NCBI RefSeq assembly: GCF_000328475.2
Contig: NC_026490.1
Location: forward strand, 248,001-312,000
DNA from: Mycosarcoma maydis
Lineage: Eukaryota; Basidiomycota; Ustilaginomycetes; Ustilaginales
Length of the DNA stretch: 64,000 bases
Direction: 5' to 3'
A program made the translations under genes and the position numbers. Below the pieces are notes generated by a model that had not been told where the DNA came from, did no database searches, and was given only the letters and a program-made list of their open reading frames with translations. Shown here piece by piece: positions 40,201 through 50,199 of the stretch; position 1 is the stretch's first letter, and every line of letters begins with the position of its first letter.

Positions 40201-41814
40201 AGCGAGCTCGTCATCGTCAGATTCATCTTGCCACGCATCGTCGTCGTCCTGTTCGTCGGGCACGTCGTCGAGCGGAGCTATGTTCGTGTCCACTTGTACG
40301 TCAGCCTCTGTGGATGGTCGAGGTGAGGATTGAGCTTCTTCTGTAGCTACGGGTGCATCGGCTGTATCTCGAGCTGCCAATTCGCTGGACGCACTTGGCT
40401 CGGTGGAGCTTGATGAGGACGCGCCGTGGTGTACTGTGTTTGAGGCATCAGACGGATATTGCTGCGCTTCAAGAGGAGCCTCTGCTGGGACATCGGCCTC
40501 TCTCAATCGTTCGTCTGGCGAGACCGCTTGCGCGCGCTCAAATGTGAAATGGGGTGTCTCGGACCAACCGAGAGCATCTCGTAGGTTCTGTGTCGAGGTG
40601 AATTCGAAGACATCCGCTGGTGAATCTAATTGCTGAGACTCGACGCGGACCTCAGAGCTGCCGGCTTGGGTAGCTGCTACGTTGTCGGCTTCTAGGCTTG
40701 CATTGTTGAGACCACTAGCTGTATCCGTAGCGACTATCAACGGGGATGCAAGATTCTCCTCTTGTTGAGCGGACGTCACTTGCTCAAGACGTCGAATGCG
40801 TGCAAGCCTCGCCTGTTCTCTCTGTGTCTCTGGATCCAGATCGAGTTCATCGCTTCTTTCCGCCTCGTGGACGTTTGCGCCCTCATACGGAGCGTCCTGG
40901 TAGTCCTCGGGTGTGGGAATTCTGGCGGGCAAATCGGCCAGCTGATCGCGCCTCTGCTCCAAGTCGGGCTCTCTTTCTGTGTGCGGTTGCGGTTCAGGAA
41001 CATCGGGCAGCGGCTGTGCCGGTTCGAGCTGATCCAAGTTGGGCTGAGGATCAAAGTTCTGTGGCATGTTCTGGAGGATCCACTCTCGAAGCAAGAAGAC
41101 GCCGACGAAAAACACGACAATGACGCAGCTGAGGATCTGGCCTTGAAAGACGTCGTGAGCAAGCTTTTGGACAAGTGAGTGAAGTGCAGCTTTGACGCTG
41201 GTGATCGAGGTGGGCGTTTGCGCCAAAGTTGCGGTGGGTAAGGGGGAGCCGAGGCGCGACCATGCGTCCAAGATGGAGAACTTGGGCAAGGAATCGAGGT
41301 CTTTGGACGAAGTTGAGGATGTGCGATTCAAGATCTGAGGTAACGATGAGTTTGCTGGTGGTGCAGCTTCGGTAGCATACGGAACTACGAGTCCGGTCAT
41401 GCCGAGTCGAGTGGCAACATCGACGAACCAGTACAAGATCGCATAGTCGATGCACCAGAACCAGAAGCGCCAGACGTTGATATTGATGTACGGCAAGAGT
41501 GCTAGCCAGGTGAAACCGACAAGGATTGCTCGACCGGCGAGCCGCGCAATGTGGATGGAGCGTAGGACGAATCGGCGCATATACAGGTAGCGTGGAAGTT
41601 TGCCATCGGAGGGCATGTCCCTGCGATACTTTTTCTGGAAAATGAACGGCTGATTACATAGCTCGCAGTACTTTTTGCGAGAGTGTTGGAGCCACTCTAC
41701 GAGGCAATCCTGATGACAGTAGCGGATAGATCCTGTACATTTGCAAGGGTGGTAGAGCGGGGCACCAGGTTCAGGCCCGCTGCGACAGATACGACACGAT
41801 TCGTCGTCCTCCAT
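37294..41814 (-). CDS. SSM4: RING-CH E3 ubiquitin ligase Doa10/Ssm4
   Basis: Doa10 is a polytopic ER/inner nuclear membrane ubiquitin ligase for ER-associated degradation. The 1506 residues begin with a C4HC3 RING-CH finger (Cys7, Cys10, then CKCTGSIRYCHQDCLVEWLQ and YCELCNQPF by about 55). Two hydrophobic regions follow, then a long acidic, Ser/Glu-rich insert (about 270-600). About twelve more hydrophobic segments fill the rest, including the conserved TEB4-Doa10 region near LPYV/MVPYVVGRLFGSGPG. The size and layout match Doa10 of yeast (1319) and other fungi. The C-terminal DADADADAADAHA is encoded by an in-frame 6-bp repeat (about 37345-37385). ATG at 41812-41814 directly precedes the RING. 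Intronless, with a compound microsatellite starting 37 bp upstream. Confidence 0.93.
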   Translation of the reverse strand: MEDDESCRICRSGPEPGAPLYHPCKCTGSIRYCHQDCLVEWLQHSRKKYCELCNQPFIFQKKYRRDMPSDGKLPRYLYMRRFVLRSIHIARLAGRAILVGFTWLALLPYININVWRFWFWCIDYAILYWFVDVATRLGMTGLVVPYATEAAPPANSSLPQILNRTSSTSSKDLDSLPKFSILDAWSRLGSPLPTATLAQTPTSITSVKAALHSLVQKLAHDVFQGQILSCVIVVFFVGVFLLREWILQNMPQNFDPQPNLDQLEPAQPLPDVPEPQPHTEREPDLEQRRDQLADLPARIPTPEDYQDAPYEGANVHEAERSDELDLDPETQREQARLARIRRLEQVTSAQQEENLASPLIVATDTASGLNNASLEADNVAATQAGSSEVRVESQQLDSPADVFEFTSTQNLRDALGWSETPHFTFERAQAVSPDERLREADVPAEAPLEAQQYPSDASNTVHHGASSSSSTEPSASSELAARDTADAPVATEEAQSSPRPSTEADVQVDTNIAPLDDVPDEQDDDDAWQDESDDDELAAPLQLDGADEAALRAAAAAAFPPPIAHPVAADDEIEIMANAAGAGAEPDDPEAEIGLAEEMDGILEAIGMRGPIFGIIQNLFLMIFLSFFVMQVFVMVPYVVGRLFGSGPGLIRVLALPVKALRYVTDPVFDGLIAVGAKSWPKLIGVVGASGARKGSGGTVGLQSSLSGWIPSSLSNMFSQTAAKATTGVGAQGVSSATSAKSSAVASMLASVLPARVTTSLQWKAVSNAFEVALATGFPGTVERMTDAICDVFTRIDSYRLVTTTTDRAVCVAFGHAYWLLILIVHQRLSKPELHRAVGEQSTLKMLMGQHVLIIKAISFIFIELIVFPLGCGLLFDICTMPFLAQASIASWPDKAWAAPLSFAFTRWMGGTIYMFVFAQYVSATRKVLRPGVLCWIRDPNDPSFHPIREILDKKSWTQLRKIAASAVMYAAILVASIGVNTYFLRYVMGWTGVLPLRWRPFDPWTEVPVDLLLVHFALPWATQRVNPDKLAEKWLTRWWRGASRMLRLSSYMLGGEFKEERRRVRGNALVNAWNAWMNRRVRDEDYVDDGLFCSVPADDKAITSGPLIIPMNADGSPATERMAEAYLKQQADAQKHTPKPTYTLIYLPSNYRVRITTIVTLLWLSHCALFMLGLSIPLLIGRAMSGVLTAREVHDLYSFGIGITVLVVSAKLYRGVRKTWMRRTTRARYIRTTPRMYVAIRVMVEMKRMFKSMLLLAGMAGVVPLVIGLVVDQYVLVPLRYRSTQVAVLHLGHIWACGVVQARLLLFTTRMLGVPGRGWYARFMDDVDEVVRGGVYPRPKVRLAWKRVVAPVGMGGLVMLAIPVGVAYGLATSGWVHVETRQQEQLLLRKTIGALQSAMLVTALRAALINSMDGWTELLKDEVFLESTELINYEEIVANRNARAVHDAQADAPRATTADVQDAQDAQDAENADNAAAADADADADAADAHAGYVAQGTLPDVLFR

Positions 41815-41847
41815 GATTGGTGGTGGGCTATGATGCGTGAATCATGC

Positions 41848-41932
<85 letters not shown>

Positions 41933-42693
41933 TAGTTTCGGCCGGGTTGGAAGTGATGTCAGACTTTTCGTTTGCTCCAGTGATAATGTCGAGCTTGGCA
42001 CTGTAGAATGCGAGGGTCGAATTGCAATCGAAGGAGCGAGTTGCAGGTTGGGGCGACTGGAGGGTAGAGTCGATGAATGCGACCTTGAAATCGAGGCTGT
42101 GGTTGGATAAGGTTATGATGCGCCGCTGATGAGGTGCAAAGATGGTTGTGCGTCGCCAAACGAATCTGTTTCAATGTGAGCGTCTGATTGTCTGGTGATG
42201 GATGGTGATGAGCAAGGACCAACGTCAGGATGGAACACCAATTGACAGTCACGAGTTGCGAGTGCACGCACCAGCCCAATCACAGAATCTGTGAAACGTG
42301 TGAGTCGTGAATCAACCGTGAACAAATCACGAAATCAAGAATCGTGAATCACGAATCAAACCAGGCGTGACGTACGACTCTGTTTGCCCAGGTGATTCGT
42401 GATTCGTGATTGGCGCTCGACACGGCTCCAGCTCAGCAATTCCAAAAGTAAGTTAATCAGTCACAATTCACGATTCGTGCTTGTGATTTCACGTTAGTTG
42501 GTTGTCAGTCACGAGTGTGAGTCGTGAGTGTAGCTTCGGAACCAGCCGAAGCCAACGAGGCTGAGCATCTGAATTCGGAACTCGGAAGCTGCACTGTACT
42601 CACAGTTGGAACGAGTCGTATCCTCTCACTCATTCATCATGATGGCTTGTCATTGCCTCGTGACTCGCCGTAATCGCTTCGTCGCCGCTCAAC
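41815..42693. other. Divergent promoter region DOA10 / DDX41
   Basis: No gene is seen. It contains the (TG)n(AG)n microsatellite, heptamers at 42298-42357, 42391-42411 and 42465-42530, and little else. Confidence 0.6.
41851..41930. repeat. Compound microsatellite (TG)16(AG)24
   Basis: An uninterrupted TG run (41851-41882) switches directly to an AG run (41883-41930). Confidence 0.95.
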
Positions 42694-44631
42694 ATGATAC
42701 CCACAGCTTCTTCGAGTACTTTGGCTGCACCACAACTGGATACGGACGCAGACTTGCCCATGTCAGCCGTCCAGGCGCTTAAGCGCCGCCGCCTGTTGCA
42801 GCAAGCACACCAAGATCGCCCCCATTACAGCTACTCGGACGACGACGACGACGATAATGGCCCGTCTTCTTCCACGTTTGTTCCGCTCAAGCAACGCCGC
42901 ATGCAACAACTGCAACAGATTCAGTCTCGTGCTCGAGGCCTGCCAAACAATATATCACACAACACCGATGAGCCCGAAGAGGATGATCAGGATCAGCAAG
43001 ACATGACCGTACAACGACCACAGCGATCGCTCCTCGACGAAGCTAGACTGTTGCGCGAAAAGAAGCTCGAGGAAGAGGGCGAAAAGACGCAGGCCGAAAT
43101 ACAGGCCGAAGAGGAACGCAAGATTCTCGAAGCTCATGCTGCTCGTCGAAAGCTTGCCAGTGACATGGAGCTTGCCAAGGGCATTCAGTACACTGAACCT
43201 CTCACCACCTCCTGGACAGCCCCTTCTTTTGTCCGCAATCGATCTCTCGAGCAGAATGAGAAGCTACGTGAAAAGAATCATATCCTCACAGATGGTGTCG
43301 ACGTTCCACCCGTCATCACCAACTTTCGCGACATGAAGGTTCCCGAGTGCGTCATTGACTATCTCAAAACACAAAAGAAGATCGTCAAGCCATCGCCTAT
43401 CCAAATGCAAGGTCTTCCCACCGCCTTTTCCGGCCGCGACATGATCGGTATCGCCTTTACCGGTTCTGGCAAGACACTCGCCTTCTCGCTCCCCATCCTC
43501 ATGCTCGCAGCCGAAGAAGAGCGGCGTCTGCCCTTCACACGCGGCGAAGGGCCCGTAGGAATGATTGTCTGCCCTTCACGAGAGCTCGCACGTCAAACGT
43601 ACGAATCCATTAAAGGTCTCGCTGAAGCGCTCGTTCAAGGCGGCTATCCCCAAATCGGCGTTCTCCTCTGCATCGGAGGTATCAGCATGGCCGAGCAGCA
43701 CCACACCATGTCCAAAGGCTTCCATATTGTCGTTGCGACTCCCGGTCGTCTGCAAGACATGCTCACCAAGAAAAAGTTCACGCTTGACTGCTGCAAGTAC
43801 CTCTGCCTTGATGAAGCCGACCGAATGATCGACATGGGATTCGAAGAGGACGTCAGAAACATCATGGGCTTCTTCAAGCAACAACGACAAACCTTGCTCT
43901 TTTCCGCCACCATGCCCAAGAAGATTCAGGATTTTGCCGAACAGTCCTTGATCCGTCCTGTGATTATCAATGTCGGACGAGCAGGTGCTGCATCGCTCGA
44001 CATCATTCAGGAAGTGGAATACGTCAAGCAGGAAGCAAAGATGGTCTACTTGCTCGAATGTTTGCAGAAAACAGCTCCGCCCGTCATCATCTTTAGCGAC
44101 AACAAAAACGAAGTGGACGATATCCAAGAGTACCTTTTGCTCAAAGGCGTCGAAGCGGTAGCCATCCATGGTAGCAAGACGCAAGATGAACGAGAGTACG
44201 CGATTCGAGCCTTCAAGTCGGGTCAGAAGGACGTCATGGTTGCTTCCGGTGTAGCGTCCAAGGGGTTGGATTTCAGCGAGATCCAGCATGTGATCAACTA
44301 CACCATGCCCAAGGAAATTGAAGATTACGTCCATCAAATCGGTCGTACCGGCCGAAGCGGAAAGACGGGTATAGCTACGACGTTTGTCAATGCAAACACC
44401 CAAGAGCAGACCTTGTTGGATTTAAAGTACCTCTTGATCGAGGCCAAACAAAGGATCCCGCCGTTCTTGGCTGCTATCCAAGATCCTCGAATTGTAGGCC
44501 CGGACGGCAAGCTCGCCAGTTGTCCCGTCTGCGGTGGTCTGGGCCACAGTATCAGAGATTGTCCCAAGTTGGAGGACAATCAGCGCCGACAGACTGCTCA
44601 GTTCTCCCGAGGCGACGACCGAGGCTATTAG
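42694..44631 (+). CDS. DEAD-box RNA helicase, DDX41/Abstrakt type
   Basis: The 645-residue ATP-dependent RNA helicase has the DDX41 arrangement: a charged N-terminal region with a DDDDDD run (about 49-54), the helicase core, then one CCHC zinc knuckle. Motifs seen: Q motif in KPSPIQMQGLP, motif I AFTGSGKT (254-261), PSRELARQ, TPGR, DEAD (373-376), SAT, and the C-terminal SKGLDFSEIQHVINYTMP and HQIGRTGRSGKTG. The knuckle CPVCGGLGHSIRDC uses Cys610, Cys613, His618 and Cys623. DDX41 proteins join the spliceosome at catalytic stages and act in the nucleus. Budding yeast lacks a clear orthologue, so no yeast symbol fits. ATG 42694; intronless. Confidence 0.92.
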   Translation: MIPTASSSTLAAPQLDTDADLPMSAVQALKRRRLLQQAHQDRPHYSYSDDDDDDNGPSSSTFVPLKQRRMQQLQQIQSRARGLPNNISHNTDEPEEDDQDQQDMTVQRPQRSLLDEARLLREKKLEEEGEKTQAEIQAEEERKILEAHAARRKLASDMELAKGIQYTEPLTTSWTAPSFVRNRSLEQNEKLREKNHILTDGVDVPPVITNFRDMKVPECVIDYLKTQKKIVKPSPIQMQGLPTAFSGRDMIGIAFTGSGKTLAFSLPILMLAAEEERRLPFTRGEGPVGMIVCPSRELARQTYESIKGLAEALVQGGYPQIGVLLCIGGISMAEQHHTMSKGFHIVVATPGRLQDMLTKKKFTLDCCKYLCLDEADRMIDMGFEEDVRNIMGFFKQQRQTLLFSATMPKKIQDFAEQSLIRPVIINVGRAGAASLDIIQEVEYVKQEAKMVYLLECLQKTAPPVIIFSDNKNEVDDIQEYLLLKGVEAVAIHGSKTQDEREYAIRAFKSGQKDVMVASGVASKGLDFSEIQHVINYTMPKEIEDYVHQIGRTGRSGKTGIATTFVNANTQEQTLLDLKYLLIEAKQRIPPFLAAIQDPRIVGPDGKLASCPVCGGLGHSIRDCPKLEDNQRRQTAQFSRGDDRGY

Positions 44632-44977
44632 AAGCACATCCACCCAATCGCTTGGTCGTCAGCTTCTCATCATGATTCTACCTTGTATTTGTACCACATT
44701 GAAACCATCGCATTCGCATTACTTAGATCGCAAATACTTTGCAAAGGGGGCTCTTGCTCAGCTTATACTCGGCTTACAATCAACGGCAATTTCAGTCAGT
44801 CGTCGCAAACACAGACAAAGAGAGATCTACCATGCAGAACGAGCGATTTGGGCACTTCGACAAAGTGACACATCGTACGGTACTCCGAGAAACAAGATGC
44901 GCTCTGACGTGTGCGATCAAAAATCAACGTTATTGGCCTAAAAACATGGCGCAAAGGTGGTGCTACCGTCGAGCACT
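44632..44977. other. Convergent intergenic region
   Basis: Shared 3' flank of the helicase and ubiquitin-S27a genes; nothing else is seen. Confidence 0.55.
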
Positions 44978-46092
<1,115 letters not shown>

Positions 46093-46958
46093 TCAATTGA
46101 GATCCAGATCAAACGCATCTTCGTCCTCTTCGTCGTGTCTCTGCTGTTGTTGACGCAGGTGAGAGTAAGATGCAGCAAAATCGGTTAGTGGTAGCTCTTC
46201 CGAGTCGTCCATCGTCTCGTCTGCGGGCTGCTCCGCTGGCGCAGCGCCATCTAGCATCTGTTGGCTGTTTAAGATTCCTTGTCGCATCATGGCATCCGAC
46301 GGGAACGGCATCTCCTGTGGCATGGACGGTATCGCTGGATCGTAATATGCTGCTGCTCTCTTTGCATATTGATTGTAGTCTGCTCCGAGCGATATCTGTT
46401 CTACTGGCTCGCCGTCAGCGCGCTGTTCTGATTTGACGCCTGCTACGTCGTCTTTTTGCGTCGCTGCTGCAGATGCTACCCGAGGCAGCTTGTATCCGGG
46501 TGGCGCTGAAGTGTATCTCGCCAGTCTCTGCGCATAACCTAGCAGCGTCGAATGTCCGATCGGTTGCTTCTCTGCCTTCTCTATTGATGCCACCTCTTCC
46601 TCTGACAGTCTTGCCATTTCGGCCAGTTCAGACTGAATCCGACTCAGTTCAAGGATCGCCTGCCTCGTCTCTCGATCTCGTCTCTTAGCTTGTTCTTGTA
46701 GTGCTTCGATGCGCCTCTGATTGATGGCGTGCTGATGCGCGATTTCGAGACGCGAATTAAACAGTTGATCCACCTCTTGCAATGCCGAGAGAAGACCGGT
46801 GATATCGTTGACGTTCCACATCTTACCTGCTGATGCGTCTACTATTGTCTTTGAAGAAAGCGATGGATTCTCTATGATCGAGAAGAGGTGCTTGGTGAGC
46901 TCCGAGTATGCGCCGAGCGTAGATAGCACGAGACATGATGTTGAAGGCTCATTGCAGG
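46093..46958 (-). CDS. MED4: Mediator subunit Med4 (5' end unresolved)
   Basis: Med4 is a middle-module subunit of Mediator, which links activators to RNA polymerase II. Recognition rests on a central coiled coil (EVDQLFNSRLEIAHQHAINQ to ELSRIQSELAEMARLSEEE), the family motif STLLGYAQRLARYTSAPPGY, and PAIPSMPQEMPFPSDAMMRQG downstream. The C-terminus is Gln/Asp/Glu-rich and ends DEDAFDLDLN. No in-frame ATG precedes the conserved part: the frame is open up to the sequencing gap that starts at 47014. I place the exon start at 46958, after a GTGCAG acceptor, and infer that the first exon lies in or beyond the gap. An alternative is a start at an internal Met (MWNVND), which would lose about 30 residues. 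Confidence 0.75.
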
Positions 46959-47013
46959 CTGCACCAGCCTGGACGGGAGGCGCTAGTATCAGTCTGCATG
47001 GCGAAGGCGAATG

Positions 47014-47113
47014 NNNNNNNNNNNNNNNNNNNNNNNNNNNNNNNNNNNNNNNNNNNNNNNNNNNNNNNNNNNNNNNNNNNNNNNNNNNNNNNNNNNNNNN
47101 NNNNNNNNNNNNN
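47014..47113. other. Assembly gap, 100 N
   Basis: Exactly 100 N, the usual placeholder for a gap of unknown size. Confidence 0.98.
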
Positions 47114-47172
47114 GCACAGTAGCAAAGGTGGATTGGTTCACGTGACGTTTCGGGTTTGCCAGAGATTCACCC

Positions 47173-47229
47173 GATTCATGATTCACGATTCACGATTCAC
47201 GATTCACGATTCACGATTCACGATTCACG
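47173..47229. repeat. ATTCACG heptamer array
   Basis: About eight head-to-tail 7-bp units, nearly perfect after a first ATTCATG. Confidence 0.9.
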
Positions 47230-47294
47230 ATATTCGTGATATTCGTGATATTCGTGATATTCGTGATATTCGTGATATTCGTGATATTCGTGAT
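47230..47294. repeat. ATATTCGTG nonamer array
   Basis: About seven head-to-tail 9-bp units directly abut the heptamer array. The core TCGTGA is the reverse complement of TCACGA in the neighbour. Confidence 0.9.
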
Positions 47295-47571
47295 TGTTCG
47301 CTGCTCAACTTGAATAATAAGCTGAATTCTTGCATGGCGCGTGCATTCGTGATTCTCGATTCTGGAATTCCCGCGGGCTCTTAAGCCAGGAAATTGCACT
47401 TTGTTACTCCGTGTTCCGGTTCGTGGTTTTTGCGAGGTTAAGTTCGATCCTTTCACTAACTACTCCTCTTCACATCTCTCGAGCACATCACCACATGTCA
47501 TCGGCATAGGCACACTGACAATGCGAACAGATGAGCACGTAAGCTAGGCAACACAACCTGGAATCGCGACG

Positions 47572-49914
47572 ATGCCTCCGCCGACCAAAGCCTTTCGTGG
47601 CTCCTCTCTCTACTCTGGCATCTTTGATACCCCGGAACGACCCCAGGAATCGCATCAGGATAAGCATGTTACCCCAGCGTCTGCGTCTGCCCAAGAACAA
47701 GCCAAAAGCGCATCCTCCTCCAGCTTGAACAAGTCCGCGGATTCATCCTCTGCTGCTACCGCTACTGCCACTGCTCCTGCTACTGCTGCTGCTTCTACCG
47801 ATGCAGCTGGTTCGTCAAAGTCTTCAGGTACACTTCTGAAAACCACATCCTCTGCAGCCATCGCAAGGACACCTGCTCAATACTCAGCTCTGTGCTGCCG
47901 TTGAAATGCGGTGATTAGCCTCGACATGGTATCGCGTAAGAGGGGATCATCGATGTCAAATCACGTGAACAATAATGCTCATTGACTTCTTGCTGTTGAA
48001 TACTCCTGCTCTTCTCTACCTTCTCCTCTTCTGATGCCTGCATCACTGGCGCTTATACGGTACAGGCTGGTCTGCAGCGCTTCGTTTTGCTCCACGTCGT
48101 ACAGCGGCCGTTGCAAAGTCAAAAGCGAGACCTACAGCCGCTTTCGTAGCGTCGTTTGCTCCAGCAACAGCAGCTGGTACGGACGTAGCTAAGCCGCCGA
48201 TCGGTGCACTCAGCCGAGCTCCTGGCGTAGCTCCCAAGTCATCCTCCCTTACAGCTTCCGAATCTGTCGCTGATTCCGCTCAGGCGACAAGCTCTGCCAA
48301 CGTGGACGGCGGAGCTTCGTCTGCACAAACGAATCAGGCTTCGAGCAGAACGCGGATCGGCGTGGATACGTCGGATCTCAACCTCACCGCTCTCGCTCTG
48401 CCCCATGCGGACACGGATGATGCAAGGCTCATCTCTCAGCTCGAAAGATATGTGGTCACTGAAGCACCACCGTTCACACTTGCGCCTGAGGATATCGAAC
48501 GCGACAAAGACTGGGCACGAAAAGCTGCTGCAGCTCGCGGCGAAACGCGCCGCTATAGCCACAATGATGACTTTGAAGGTGGTGACGAGGATGATGCGGA
48601 CGTCAACGGATTCTTTTCCACCGGTGCAGGCAAGAGAGCTGCCAAGAAAAAGGTAAGTGCTTCGATCAAGGCGGGCGTCGAAATTTGTGAACAAAGATCA
48701 AAGATGGCTCAGTGAAAATACTCCCTGCTTTGGCACCGATACAGAAAAAGCGCAAGAGGGGCACATCTCCTTCAGCTGGACCTAGCATGAACGCTGAATA
48801 CGATCCGCGCATTCCGAACGACTACATAGCGTACAAGCAGCTAGTCTTTGAACGCCGTCGTGCTGAGCTCGATTTCAGGCAATGGCAACGCGAACAAGAA
48901 GAACGAGGATATACCGATGAGCAAGATGAGGCGTGGGAGGAGGACCAAGAAAAATTGCACGCTGTCACGCAGCAAGATGGAGCGAGGCTACAAGTTGAGT
49001 CGAGCGATGGTGTGAGAGAAAGCTCAGCACCGCAAGCTATGACAATGCAGATATCGAGTGGTGAAGAGGCGCACGCTCGTCGGGTCGACACGTCGAGTGC
49101 GGTTTCTTCCGCTGCTGTTGATGTCACATCAACGCCATCGACTGGCGAGGAAGCGTATCAGCGAAGGGTGGCAATGACCAATGCAGCTACGGGCGAAGAG
49201 GCATACCTCCGAAGGCTTGCTATGTCTCAGGCTTCACCTCCTGGTCCGCCACCCGGTCCACCACCTGGTCCACCACCAACTCAGCGTGCTCCCGCATCCA
49301 GTCCTGATTCGCGTCAATCAGCAGCAGCAGCAGCCATCGCTGCACGTCTCACTTGCGTTCAGCCATCCACGTCTGCCAAGCCATTCTCTGAGCCCACACA
49401 AGCTTGTTCCGACCCTACGACCTTCGCCTCGCGCCTAATGGCATCGCACGGCTACGTTCCCGGCACAGGCCTGGGCACTTCTGCAAAGGGAATCGTTGAG
49501 CCGCTCAGCGTTTCATCCTCACACGGTCGTGGCTTGATCATCAGCGCTTCGTCCGCAGCGCTTGTTCAAGCCGAAGCGGAACAATACGGTAGTGCGCAAG
49601 CTTCGCCCGTTATTGTGCTGCTCAATATGGCGTCGGCACAGGATCTGGTGGGAGATTCGTATCAAGACCTCGTACAGGACGTCACGGAAGAATGCTCCAA
49701 GTTCGGCTACGTACAACGTGTGCTGGCTCACGTTTCAACAGACGACCAGGTAAGGGTCTTTGTACAGTTCACAGGCCCCGCAGCAAGTTGGAAAGCGGTC
49801 AGAAATCTTCACGGTCGCTGGTTCCAGGGCAAACAGGTACACGCAATGTACTACAACGCTCAAGCTTTCCATCAGGCCAGCTTCGATTTGGCCTTGTTCC
49901 GCACCCCTACGTGA
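47572..49914 (+). CDS. Splicing factor 45 (SPF45/RBM17) homologue
   Basis: Three exons (47572-47827, 48066-48652, 48745-49914) give 670 residues; introns are GTACAC...GTACAG (238 bp) and GTAAGT...ATACAG (92 bp). The N-terminus LYSGIFDTPERP and GWSAALRFAPRR resemble fungal SPF45. Exon 3 has EYDPRIPNDYIAYKQ, then three copies of a GEEAxxRR motif (near 49065, 49145, 49195), a Pro/Gly run, a G-patch (RLMASHGYVPGTGLG, about residues 510-555) and a C-terminal U2AF-homology RRM (VIVLLNMASAQDLV to RWFQGKQVHAMYYN). SPF45 binds U2AF-ligand motifs and acts in 3' splice-site use and in excision of short introns. G-patch proteins partner DEAH helicases. Nuclear. Confidence 0.88.
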
Positions 49915-50199
49915 CCGCATCCGCATCCGCATCCCGTTCCGATCCATACAAGGACTCTGTCTCACTCGGAATTTCGAGAGCGAAGACCTGCCAGCCAAGC
50001 ACAAAGCATAAAAACAAAACATACACACACACAAAAAGAAAAAGCGGGTTTTAGCTGAGCTTAAGTGAGTTTGACTTGAATTTTGGTGTGTGTGGGAGTT
50101 GCTTGTATACACACGCGATGGTGCTTGTTGGAGCGAGGTTGAGGGGATGGATGTGTAGGCGGAGAGGGAGAAAGAGAGCGATGGTGGGGAGCAGCTTGT

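Larger units (their letters stand above)
46959..47571. other. Region between MED4 and SPF45 with gap and repeats
   Basis: Holds the unresolved MED4 5' end, the 100-N gap, a two-part tandem repeat and the SPF45 promoter. ORFs over the repeats are products of the repeat itself. Confidence 0.6.

Noticed and set aside
47145..47384. ORFs with IHDSRFT and IRDIRD repeats near the gap
   Set aside because: Pure translation of the heptamer and nonamer arrays; no flanking coding sequence.
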